Of a stretch of 64,000 nucleotides of DNA, positions 35,664 to 45,500 are shown piece after piece; within the stretch, counting starts at the first letter, position 1; the number at the start of each line of letters is the position of its first letter. The notes below the pieces were generated by a model that saw only the letters and a list, made by a program, of their open reading frames with translations, had not been told where the DNA came from and searched no databases. Source of the DNA: Helichrysum umbraculigerum (taxonomy: Eukaryota; Streptophyta; Magnoliopsida; Asterales; Asteraceae); contig CATIUR010000001.1 in the NCBI GenBank assembly GCA_949592205.1, forward strand, positions 244,519,250 to 244,583,249, in the 5' to 3' direction. Both the position numbers and the translations under genes were made by a program.

Positions 35664-38600
35664 TTGTTTTTCTCATATATGTGCAGGGCAAGCCACCAAG
35701 CTTATGGCATATTGATTCTGGCTGTTCAAGACACATGACTGGAGACAGGAAAAAGCTACAGGACTTTAAAGCGTTTGCTGGAGGAGATGTAGCATTTGGA
35801 AGCAATCCTAAAGGAGGTAAAATCACAGGTAAAGGTAAGGTAAAAAGCAGTAAGCTCACTTTCAATGATGTTTATTATGTTGAGCAATTGAGATACAATT
35901 TGCTTAGTGTGAGTCAAATCACAGATAAGCAAAATCCTGTATATTTCACTGACACAGAATGCCTTATACTTTCTGAAAAACTCAAAATACCTGAAGATAA
36001 GATTTTAATGAGAGTTCCAAGAAAGGATAATGTATACTGTAGTGATTTAAACAAGATGGAATCTCAAAATGTTAACTGTCTCATTTCTAAAGCTACTGTA
36101 TCTGAATCTGAACTATGGCATAGGAGGATGTGTCACTTGAATTTCAAGACCATGAATAAACTTGTTAGGAATAAGCTAGTGAGAGGCTTACCTGAAAAGT
36201 TATTTGAATGTAGTGACTACTGTGTAGCATGTCTCAAAGGCAAGCAACACAAGACCTCTTATAAGACCAAGCTTGTGAATACCAATACCACTCCCTTACA
36301 CCTGTTACATATGGATTTGTTTGGCCCTACCAATGTAGCTAGTCAAGGGAAGAAATCTTACTGTTTGGTAATAACTGATGATTACTCTAGAATGAGTTGG
36401 GTGTTCTTTCTTAGGACTAAGGATGAGACAGGTGAAATACTTAGATCATTCATAACTAGGATTGAGAATTCAACTAATCAAAAGGTTAAGATCATCAGGT
36501 GTGATAATGGGACAGAATTTAAGAATCATGAGATGAATAAGTTCTGTGAGGATAAAGGTATAGAAAGACAGTATAGTGCACCTAGGACTCCACAACAAAA
36601 TGGAGTAGCTGAGAGGAGGAATAGGACACTAATTGAGGCTGCTAGAAGCATGCTAGCAGATGCTAAACTTCCAATGTCCTTTTGGGCAGAGGCAGTTAGC
36701 ACTGCTTGTTATGTTTTGAATAGGATTTTGATTATTAAACCTCATAACAAGACACCCTATGAGTTATTTTTTAAGAGAAAACCTTTGGTTAGCTTTTTAA
36801 AACCATTTGGATGTCCTTGTACTGTCTTAAATACCAGAGATCATCTTGGTAAGTTTCAGAGTAAGGTAGATGAGGGTGTATTTGTTGGATACTCTATTCA
36901 AAGCAAGGCTTATAGAGTATTTAACAAAAGGACTAGGATCATAGAAGAGACCATGGATGTGACCTTTAATGAACATACATCAAATGTAGAAGGAAAAGGT
37001 CCAGAAGTTTTGTTTGATATTGATGCACTAACCCATGTTTTTAGATATCCAGATTTGTCTATTAGTGCAGATACAGATGCAGGTACAGATGCAGGTAATG
37101 ATGCAGGTAAAGATGGGAATTCAACCTCAAGTCAAACTAAAAAGGATGACTTGAAGTATGTCTTGTTTCCTATTTGGTCTCCAGATCCTCCAGAAGCATT
37201 CCAGTTAGAGCAAGATGAACCTTCAGATGATTCAAGTGGGTCAAGTAGTAAAAATGGTTCAAAGGATGAAGATGGTTCAATTCCAACAGAAAATCAACCA
37301 TTTACTTCAAAGGGTTCTCATATAGTTTCAAAGCATGATTCAGAAGAAGAGCTCGATTCTTCAAAATTTGTTGAACAAAGTCCTCCATTTCAAGTCTTGG
37401 AGAGGACTTCTTTGTCAGATTCTGAAGCAACTCCAAAGCCATCAAAGGAAAGAGAGGAAAGAGAGTCTTTTTCAGACTCTGAGATAGATAATCTTTTGGG
37501 TTCTAATTTGGAAAGAGAACTACTTGATACTTCTACATCTAAATATGTGGTTCATAAAGATCATTCCTTGGATTTGATCATTGTTGACATTAGTACTCCT
37601 GTTCAGACTAGACACCAAACCAAGGTAAGAGAAGAAGATGTAAATACTTCATTATATGTATGTTTTCTTTCTCAGATGGAACCAAAGAAGGCAGTGGAGG
37701 CTCTCAAAGATCCAAGCTGGATTGAATCTATGCAGGAAGAATTGTTGCAATTCAAACTGCAAGATGTGTGGGATTTGGTTGATCTTCCAAAAGGAAAGAA
37801 AGCTATAGGCACAAGATGGATCTTTAAGAACAAGAGAGATGAAAGAGGGATAGTGATCAAGAATAAGGCTCGGTTGGTAGCACAGGGGTACACACAGGAA
37901 GAAGGCATAGATTATGATGATGTCTTTGCCCCTGTTGCTAGAATAGAAGCTATTAGATTATTTTTAGCTTATGCATCTTATCAGGATTTCAAAGTCTATC
38001 AAATGGATGTGAAGAGTGCTTTTCTTCATGGTCTAATTGATGATGAGGTGTATGTTTGCCAACCACCAGGGTTTGAAGATCCAACATATCCAGATAGAGT
38101 GTGCAGATTGAAGAAAGCATTGTATGGATTACATCAAGCTCCAAGAGCTTGGTATGATACTCTATCTGAGTACTTGCTCAAGAATGGATTCAAGCGAGGT
38201 ACTATTGACAAGACATTGTTTACCAAGAGGGTTCAAAGAGATATATTGCTGGTACAGGTGTATGTTGATGATATTATTTTCGGGTCTACAAGGGATTCAT
38301 TGTGCAAAGAGTTTGAGGATTTAATGCATAAGAAGTTCAAGATGAGTTCAATGGGTGAACTCACATTCTTTTTAGGATTGCAGGTCAAGCAGAAGTTAGA
38401 TGGAATCTTTATTAACCAAGGGAAGTATGTGAAAGATATTTTGAATAAATTTGGTTATAAAGATGTGAAGGTAGCTAGCACTCCCATGGAGGCACATAAA
38501 CATCTTAATTCTGATCCTGAGGGGGAGGAAGTAGATGTGCACTTATACAGGTCAATGATTGGTTCATTGATGTATTTAACTTCATCTAGACCTGATATAA

Positions 38601-39205
38601 TGTTTGCAGTGTGTCTTTGTGCTAGATATCAGACCAATCCAAAGCAGTCACACATGTATGCTGTGAAGAGGATCTTTAGATACTTGAAAGGTCAACCAGA
38701 CTTGGGCCTTTGGTATGCTAAAGGATCAGATTTTGAGCTAAAGGCCTTCACAGATAGTGACTATGGTGGTGAGAATATGGATAGGAAATCAACTAGTGGA
38801 GGTTGTCAATTTCTTGGAAATAGGTTAGTGTCATGGCAATGCAAGAAGCAAACCACAGTTTCCACTTCTACAGCAGAAGCAGAATATGTTGCAACATCAA
38901 GTTGCTGTGCACAGGTTCTTTGGATTCAGAATCAAATGCTGGATTATGGTTTGACTTTCATGAACACTCCTATTTATATTGATAATACTTCTGCTATTAG
39001 TATCATTCAGAATCCAGTTAAGCATTCAAAAACCAAACACATTGAGATCAGATATCATTTTATACGAGATTGTTATGATAAAAGATTGATTCATATTTTT
39101 AAAATTCATACTGATAATCAACTTGCAGATCTTTTTACAAAAGCATTTGATGTAGGAAGATTTACATTTTTGATAACTAATATTGGTATGATCAATCTCA
39201 CGTAG
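35642..39205 (+). CDS. Copia Pol: protease, integrase, reverse transcriptase, RNase H (intact)
   Basis: The frame opens at 35642 in the -1 frame relative to gag. Protease WHIDSGCSRHMTG (about 35706), GAG-pre-integrase zinc region (ELWHRRMCHLNF ... CVACLKGKQH), integrase core D (HMDLFGPTN), D (CDNGTEF), E (QNGVAERRNR), then an acidic hinge with AGTDAGNDAGKD repeats, RT with QMDVKSAFLHG and catalytic YVDDIIFGS, RNase H with FTDSDYGG and STAEAEYVA. All expected catalytic residues are present and no stop or frameshift is visible across 1187 codons, fitting near-identical LTRs. How pol is reached is open: -1 frameshifting at GAAAAACTAA or removal of a short intron ending TGTGCAG are both possible. 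Confidence 0.93.
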   Translation: MGSQEKLIVFLIYVQGKPPSLWHIDSGCSRHMTGDRKKLQDFKAFAGGDVAFGSNPKGGKITGKGKVKSSKLTFNDVYYVEQLRYNLLSVSQITDKQNPVYFTDTECLILSEKLKIPEDKILMRVPRKDNVYCSDLNKMESQNVNCLISKATVSESELWHRRMCHLNFKTMNKLVRNKLVRGLPEKLFECSDYCVACLKGKQHKTSYKTKLVNTNTTPLHLLHMDLFGPTNVASQGKKSYCLVITDDYSRMSWVFFLRTKDETGEILRSFITRIENSTNQKVKIIRCDNGTEFKNHEMNKFCEDKGIERQYSAPRTPQQNGVAERRNRTLIEAARSMLADAKLPMSFWAEAVSTACYVLNRILIIKPHNKTPYELFFKRKPLVSFLKPFGCPCTVLNTRDHLGKFQSKVDEGVFVGYSIQSKAYRVFNKRTRIIEETMDVTFNEHTSNVEGKGPEVLFDIDALTHVFRYPDLSISADTDAGTDAGNDAGKDGNSTSSQTKKDDLKYVLFPIWSPDPPEAFQLEQDEPSDDSSGSSSKNGSKDEDGSIPTENQPFTSKGSHIVSKHDSEEELDSSKFVEQSPPFQVLERTSLSDSEATPKPSKEREERESFSDSEIDNLLGSNLERELLDTSTSKYVVHKDHSLDLIIVDISTPVQTRHQTKVREEDVNTSLYVCFLSQMEPKKAVEALKDPSWIESMQEELLQFKLQDVWDLVDLPKGKKAIGTRWIFKNKRDERGIVIKNKARLVAQGYTQEEGIDYDDVFAPVARIEAIRLFLAYASYQDFKVYQMDVKSAFLHGLIDDEVYVCQPPGFEDPTYPDRVCRLKKALYGLHQAPRAWYDTLSEYLLKNGFKRGTIDKTLFTKRVQRDILLVQVYVDDIIFGSTRDSLCKEFEDLMHKKFKMSSMGELTFFLGLQVKQKLDGIFINQGKYVKDILNKFGYKDVKVASTPMEAHKHLNSDPEGEEVDVHLYRSMIGSLMYLTSSRPDIMFAVCLCARYQTNPKQSHMYAVKRIFRYLKGQPDLGLWYAKGSDFELKAFTDSDYGGENMDRKSTSGGCQFLGNRLVSWQCKKQTTVSTSTAEAEYVATSSCCAQVLWIQNQMLDYGLTFMNTPIYIDNTSAISIIQNPVKHSKTKHIEIRYHFIRDCYDKRLIHIFKIHTDNQLADLFTKAFDVGRFTFLITNIGMINLT

Positions 39206-39864
39206 TGTTTTGGCCTGGATTTGATACTAACAGGGGTAAAATATATTGTATGTGACAGGGTCAGGTGTTGCCACTGTTAGCTTCATCATGATAACAGATG
39301 GTGCCACTGTTAGTTTACCTTTGCCACTGTCAATGTATTTTAAACCCCTGCTGTATATGTGTGTAATTTAACCCCTGCTAGTTGTTTTTCTTAGTTTAAT
39401 ATTGCAGGTTTCAGCCACTGTCAAGAGACATCACTTGAGCTGGAATTTAATGTTTTATTTGTTTCTTCTTATCTTTTGGTTAAAAAAAAAAAAAAAAAAA
39501 AATTCGTTGTCTAACTAAGCTAAGTTTATGCCCCTGTTAGTTCTAAGTTGGTGTTTCCTTGGTCGGATGCCCCTGCTAGACTATCAGCCGCTGCTAGCTT
39601 TGTTAGATGGTTAGAAAGGGTTGACTATAAATTGACCAAGTGAGGTACCCCTGTTGGGTTTGTTTGTAAATTGTGCCCCTGTTGGGTATAACCAGCAGTG
39701 CCACTGCTAGTTCTATTTTTAGGGCTTGGCACTGTCATCAAATAAATACTCAAATACTTCACTTTTTCAATTACGCTTTCAAAATTTTCAAAACCCTTCA
39801 ATAATCGCTCTCGCTTTGAGTTGTTTATTGTAATTCACTCTTCGTTCGTTCATCAATTTCTTCA
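39206..39864 (+). other. Spacer after copia pol, dense in CCMCTGYYA motifs
   Basis: About 660 bp with no gene. At least twelve motif copies (39271, 39304, 39324, 39345, 39372, 39415, 39531, 39570, 39588, 39648, 39676, 39701) alternate between CCACTG and CCCCTG forms. There is also an A-run near 39481-39502. The end (about 39720-39860) looks like the leader of the third ORF and may hold a promoter or splice acceptor. Confidence 0.75.
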
Positions 39865-42800
39865 ATGGCATCGTCATCTTCGTCTGATTCTGGTACTTCT
39901 ATGCTAAGTGTTCATTCTGAACACAACATGAGGGCTTTCTTGAATAAAGAACTTGCCGATGAGTATTTTCACCCTATCATCGATTTCTTGAGTAATTGTC
40001 CAGTTACTTATGCCCTTACTGTCGCTCCACGATTAATTCGATCACATATTCAGGAATTCTGGCAGAATGCAAAGGAAGGGAATGTTAATGGCATTACTCA
40101 CATTCATTCCACTGTCAAGGGTCAGAAGGTAATGGTTACTGAAATTGTTCTAAGAGAGCTTTTACAGTTTGATGATGAAGGTGGTATTCTAGAATTATCG
40201 AGAGAAGATTTGTTTAAAGGCATTATGGATATGGGGTATGAAGGTTCAGGAAAGACAAGATCAGATTATACTTTCTTGAAGTCATGGTTTTGTCCTCAAT
40301 GGAAGTTCTACATTCATACTTTTCTGGTATGTTTGTCTCAAAAGAGAACTAGTTTTAATGAATTTAGTTCTACTATTGCATATCCTATTATCTGCTTGGC
40401 ACAGGGTATTAAATTTAATATGTCTAGATTTATCTTAGATAATATGGTTAGGAATGTAATACATTCGTTATGTACCCTAGATTTGTTCAGCTTTTATTGA
40501 ATAATCAATTGTCAAATCTGCCAGCAGAGGATAGTGTGATTGTTAGTTCTACTCTATCTTTGAGGACTATTAAGGCTATGAATCAGTATCAGAATGCTTT
40601 TTCAAAGAAGGAAACTGCATTATTTTCTACAATGCTAGTTACTCCTTCTGCCACTGGTGGTGTATTACCAACACCATCTGGACCAAATGATGACAGACCA
40701 ACAACACAAGTTGGTTCTGAACACACATCAGGAGGTGGCATCAAAAGAAAACAAGGGAACAAACCGCCTACCCAATCTAAAGCCAAGAAATCCAAGAAGG
40801 CTACACAGGCTATGGAGATTCCTGTTTCTCCACAGTCTCAGTCAACTGTTCCAAAACAACAGGTGAACATACTTGATGAAAATGTTCATTCTGGAAGGGC
40901 TGCCACTACTGTTTCTAGCCCACTGGCAGGGCAGGATAGTGGTAACATTAATCAGACCCAACCAGAGGCAACTATGTTTGATGAGCCTATGGGTGATGAT
41001 TCAAATGTAGGTCCCAGTACCAATAACCAAGGGACATCTGCAGTGGCAGATGTGGGCAAGGATTCAACTAAGAGGTCACACTCTAATGTTGATGAGCCTA
41101 GTGATACTGATGAATTGACGATTTCCTATCTTGTACATGATGTCAATAAACTGTGGAGCAAATATGAGAGGGAAAGGGCTTACAGAAAAGAGGCTCAACA
41201 GAAAATTCAAGCTCAGGATGAGTTAATTGCTAAGCAGAAGGAGATCATTGATCATCAGAAGGCAGAGTTGCTTGATGTGCAGAATAGATTGTTAATGCTT
41301 GAGGAGGCTGTCAACAATATTCTTTTACCTGCGAATAGGTTAAAGGAATCTTTAGGCAAGGGGGAGAAGAAAGCAGATGATGATATTATGCCTGAAGATG
41401 ATGGTTCAAGAAAAGCAGGTGATGATGATGATGATGATGATGATTCATATGGACCTCATGATGATATGAGTGGAGTAATGATAAATATTGATGAGATGAA
41501 TGATGATTCTGCAGCTACAGAGGTGCTTGAGTTTGATGATAATACAGCTACAGAGGTGCTTGAGTTTGATGATAATACAGTTGAGATGAATATATGTGGT
41601 AGTGATGAGGCACAATCAGAAGACACTGTGGAGTTAGTGTTTGATGATAAAGATGATGATTATGTGCAGAGCAGGGATAAGGCTGAGGAGGAGCTCAATG
41701 TATCTGATTATGTGATACATGAAAGTTTAGATGATGAGATGGTAGATGCTGCAGATGACAGAAGTATGGTGGTATATACTGGTGAAGATTCTTCTGAAAA
41801 TGTTAATACAAGTGATGGTGCAGGAGCAGAGCAGACTGATGAAACAGTTTATCAGGTATTTCCATTGAATAAAGGGTTGCCTGAGAAAGCTGCACTTAGA
41901 TTATATTTTTGGGATGTGATGGGTGCTAATCTGGAAAATAAGAAAAGAGTTAGTTTCAGTGATAGGCCAGTGTATGAGGTGGTTGATGATATTGAAAAAG
42001 AGATGAAAGAAGGAGAAGTTGAGATTAAGGGGGAGCAATCAAAGTCAATTGATGAAGAGAAGAAGTTGCAGACTTTTACAAGAAAGAAATCAATTCCAAG
42101 AAGAAAGCCAACTAAAAATTTATCCCCTGTCAAAACTTCTACCACTGTTGTCACAATTTCAACCCCTGTCAACACTAACACTACCACTGTTACATCTACC
42201 CCTGTTAGTACACCAACACCTACCACTATTAATACACCAATCACCACTGCTGTCATATCAACCCCTGTCACAACTACCACAACAACAAGACCAATAGAGG
42301 TACCTGTTACGATAAGAGAACCAACTTCACCACTCAAACCTAAGTCTAAATTGCCTGTGATTGATCCAAAAGACAAAGGTAAAGGAAAGTTGAAAGAAAA
42401 ATCAAAAGTGAAAGAAATTAAAGAACCTCATATTGAGTCCCATGATATGTTGAGGATGCAAGTAGAAGAAAGGGAAAGGTTGATAAGGAGAGCTGCAGAA
42501 GCTAAAGCTGAAGAAGAGGGTGATAATGTTGAAATGATTTTGGATGATCTGAGTGTAGTGACTATTACACAGAAAGCTGCAGAGATTGTTAAAGAAAAGA
42601 CTGCACAAGGATTAAAGCTTCCTGCTCAGAGAGTTCATGATTATTTAAAGAAGAAGAAAGGTAATGAAGAGGAAGAGTTATCTTCTGGATTTTTGTTGAT
42701 GAAAAGATCAAATGAAGAAAGGGCTAGAAAGAAAAAGCAAGAGGAATTAGCCAAGAAGAGGAGTAAACCTTTACCATATGCTGAAAGGAGAAGACAAATG

Positions 42801-43736
42801 GTCAATGCTCTGTCTGAAAATTATGCCCCAGCTAAAATTGTTAAAGGATGGAATATGCAGAAGCTGCAACAGGCATATGATAGGTATATGGGAAGAGATG
42901 ATGAATGGACAAAGAAAATGGAAGAGAATAGGCATTTGAATGCATTGATGAAGGAGAAGAAAGAAAAGGCAGATAGGGAAATGGTAAAGTTTTTGAAAGA
43001 AGAAGAAGAAAGAAGAGAAAAAGCAGCTGCTGAGGCAGCAGAGAAAGCTTTAGAGGATAAGCAGAATGAAGTCAGAAGAAATTCATGGAAAAATCAGATT
43101 TCTAAAGACAATGTTATTCCTGATATTCCAAGATTTGATCCAGAGCTGAAAAAGAGAATCAAGATTCTGACTGATAGCAAGGAGATTTCTGAAGGACCAA
43201 GAAAGGCTAGAATTATAAATTGGGAAGGAGTAGCAATTGATTATGGTTTCAGAAAAATGATCCTTGAAATCAAGATTGAAAGGGAAAGAGGATTTGATGA
43301 CCATGTTGGGAGTATGGTTGATTTGCTCAGAATCTGTACAAGAGATGATCTTATGGAGTTGTATCAAGTGAGCAGAATCAGGAATAGAAAGAACTCTGAA
43401 GCTGTGATTGAAAGACAAATGATGGAGTTATTGCAAAGCCTGTTTGAACCAGCCAGCTTGTATCACTTATTCTTTCATTGTTATCAAAGGGTTATAACCT
43501 GGAGATATTTTGCCAGAGCTGGAGTACACATGGTAGTATTTAACAATGGGCAGGTGATCTACATGTTTGATGATCGACACTATGTGCTGGGAACAGGGCT
43601 GCTGAATAGATTGGTTGATTTGAAGTTATCTACAACCATCATTACTGAAGGAGCTTATAGAGCTTTATACATGGTGTTCAATCAACTGCATAAGAGGCAA
43701 ACGATAAAGGAAAAAGAAGAAGAAAAGAAGGATTGA
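39865..43736 (+). pseudogene. Copia third ORF (unknown function; one frameshift near 40460)
   Basis: The first frame 39865-40500 starts MASSSSSDSG and holds a globular N-terminal domain (YFHPIIDFLSNCPVTYALTV ... SHIQEFW ... GYEGS) that I associate with Asteraceae copia elements. A single-base loss between about 40443 and 40465 moves reading to a second frame that continues from MYPRFVQL to 43736. Together about 1290 residues: coiled coil, very acidic region with a DDDDDD run, a 33-bp exact tandem duplication (41513-41578), a threonine/valine/proline-rich stretch coded by CCMCTGYYA motifs (42124-42271), a long charged helical region (42600-43080) and a globular C-terminus. I see no signal peptide or transmembrane segment, so the env label given to SIRE third ORFs is not supported here. 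Function unknown. Confidence 0.8.
41513..41578 (+). repeat. Exact 33-bp tandem duplication in the copia third ORF
   Basis: Two identical units encode the 11-residue repeat ATEVLEFDDNT (second copy starts TATEVLEFDDNT). In frame, so probably tolerated slippage in an acidic disordered region. Confidence 0.85.
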
Positions 43737-43763
43737 AACTTGAATCATTACTCTGAATGATCA

Positions 43764-43778
43764 AGTTTAGGGGGAGAT
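43764..43778 (+). other. Polypurine tract of the copia element
   Basis: GTTTAGGGGGAGAT directly precedes TGTTGAGAAC of the 3' LTR. Confidence 0.9.
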
Positions 43779-44335
43779 TGTTGAGAACTGAGACAGTGTC
43801 ATATCTGCTCAGAATACAAGTATCATGCCGCTGTTGGTATAAGACTTCAACCACTGTTAGTAGAAGTCAACCACTGTTAGAAGAAGACAACCGCTGTTAG
43901 TACATTTGTCTAACAGGGCCACTGTTAGTATGTAGTTTGTATTTTGTATCAAGTACTCAACCACTGTTGATAGTATACGAGTACTACCCCTGTTAGTGAT
44001 ATAGATAACCACTGTTGGTTAGATATAGTTGAATAGAGAGAATTATGGAATAGATATGATTCCATAATAGTTTGATTCTGTAAAGGACTCTATATGTTAT
44101 AAATAGAGATCCTGTAAAACCCTAGAAAAGGACGAATTCATTCTAGTTATTAGCTTCAAGGTTGTAAACCCTAACACAAATTGTGTGTTCGTATTATTGT
44201 TAATAATATTGAAGCTTTTGGTTAGATATTCTGTTATATACAAGTTTGTTCTTCAAGTTATTAATAAACTATTCCGCAAGCTTATTAATAATCAATCAAA
44301 GTAATACATACTAAGATCTCTAGCTGGGATCATCA
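43779..44335 (+). repeat. 3' LTR of the copia element
   Basis: 557 bp, one difference from the 5' LTR by eye (AGACAGTG for AGACACTG). It carries the same eight-motif array and TATA box. Confidence 0.95.
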
Positions 44336-45011
44336 AGGTTTTCTTTTACGTGAAGCGAAAAGCTGAAATTTTTGAGTTTTCAGGAGGATTAACGCCTTTT
44401 TCTTTATGGAGGAGTCTTCTTCTCCATTTGACTTTCTTTTCTTCGAGTTTTCTTGGGTAATTTGACTTCGTATCCTTGTAGCTTTTCTTCTTTTCATCTT
44501 TGAAACTCTTTATGAAGTTTGAGGGATGCTTTTTGAGTAGGTACGGGATGACGTGTTTATATTGGGGTGTATAGAAGGGTTCATGAATGATGTGATTCGA
44601 TCCCCTTTTTACTCACTAGTTTGGCTTCGAAATGCATTACAGGAGCAAGTTCTGATTCTAAACGCATACATCGGCACACTCAAGAATTGAAAAAGTGAAG
44701 CATTAAAAGTGAATGCTTTTCATATGGCTCAAGATACCTCACGAATCGAAAGTTGGTTTGTTGTGTGCTTAGTCATGCGATGCTCTTTATGGGATTACTT
44801 AAACTTGTTTTCAAAAGAATTTGTATTTTATTCGTCCTTATTCCCCAAAGTAAATCATTCTTTGCTTAAAATTTTTTTATTTTCAGCTTACTTTTAACTT
44901 ATTTTTGAAAAATTTTGTTTACTTTTATGGGAAAGCAAGGTCTTATAAAGAGCAACGATTTTAGAATCAAGAATATACCATTTTCCATTTAACAGTAGTG
45001 CAAATACTGTT

Positions 45012-45143
45012 ATCCCACACTTAAAAGAACATCATCCTCGATGTTATACTAAGCTCTGAATGGGGTAAAATCCCACACTTAGGGTTTTAAACATCTAAGA
45101 TTCATTCTTTCAGTGTGTGTGTTGGGTTTGAATCCCACACTTA
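45012..45143 (-). repeat. Three internal polypurine-like motifs of Athila-2
   Basis: Minus-strand TAAGTGTGGGAT (last base T or A varies nearby) at 45132-45143, 45070-45081 and 45012-45023. With the terminal copy at 31969-31980 this reproduces the 3+1 pattern of Athila-1, with similar spacing (about 60 bp). Confidence 0.75.
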
Positions 45144-45437
45144 GTGATAAGCATAATGGATATGACATATTTAAAACGAATGAAAGAGATGGCATAGAAG
45201 TACTCCCCGGTAGTTGCAGTATTCCTTTGGTTGCATCTGCCGGTCTTTGTCTTCTTTGGTGCATTCTTGATGAAGTCTTCTTGTGATTGGTCTCGTGAGT
45301 GTGAACACGTCGGATATACTATTCTTCGGTTGTTGATGCTTCCTTGCAGGCTGGAGCATTCTTTGTATGATCCGAGTGTGAAAGATAGTCGGAGATTTCT
45401 TCACTTCTTGGAAAGTAAAATTGCAGAAATGTAAAAA

Positions 45438-45464
45438 CACGGGTTACCTCCCGAGAAGCGCTCT
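45438..45464 (-). other. Conserved post-coding hairpin of Athila-2
   Basis: The minus strand reads AGAGCGCTTCTCGGGAGG then TAACCCGTG, homologous to Athila-1 9794-9817; CGGG can pair with CCCG. It lies about 40 bp after the stop of the gag-protease-X gene, as it lies after integrase in Athila-1. Confidence 0.6.
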
Positions 45465-45500
45465 TTTAAAGTCGAGAGCTCGACTTAGTCCTTTTCTTCT

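Larger units (their letters stand above)
32399..44335 (+). mobile_element. Young SIRE-type Ty1/copia element with a giant third ORF
   Basis: A complete 11.9-kb element in the Athila-2 3' tail. LTRs are 32399-32955 and 43779-44335, both 557 bp, differing by eye at one base (GACACTGTC against GACAGTGTC), so insertion is very recent. It has an initiator-Met-like primer site, gag, pol in another frame, a spacer, a third ORF of about 1300 residues and a polypurine tract. The order integrase-RT-RNase H, the RNase H style (GCQFLGNRLVSWQCKKQ) and an extra ORF after pol indicate the SIRE/Maximus lineage. The flanking direct repeat is AGGTTTT on both sides (32392-32398, 44336-44342). Confidence 0.93.
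44336..45500 (-). other. Athila-2 3' tail between coding end and copia insertion
   Basis: Non-coding. On the minus strand it holds, from the coding side, the post-coding hairpin (45464-45438), then three polypurine-like motifs TAAGTGTGGGAT (45143-45132, 45081-45070, 45023-45012), then AT-rich sequence to the copia insertion point. Confidence 0.75.

Noticed and set aside
39865..43736. Envelope protein
   Set aside because: SIRE third ORFs are often called env-like, but I see no signal peptide, transmembrane segment or glycoprotein features; the protein is charged, helical and partly low complexity.
45079..45440. Overlapping small open frames on both strands
   Set aside because: In the Athila-2 3' tail among the polypurine-like motifs; no support in Athila-1 at the same place.
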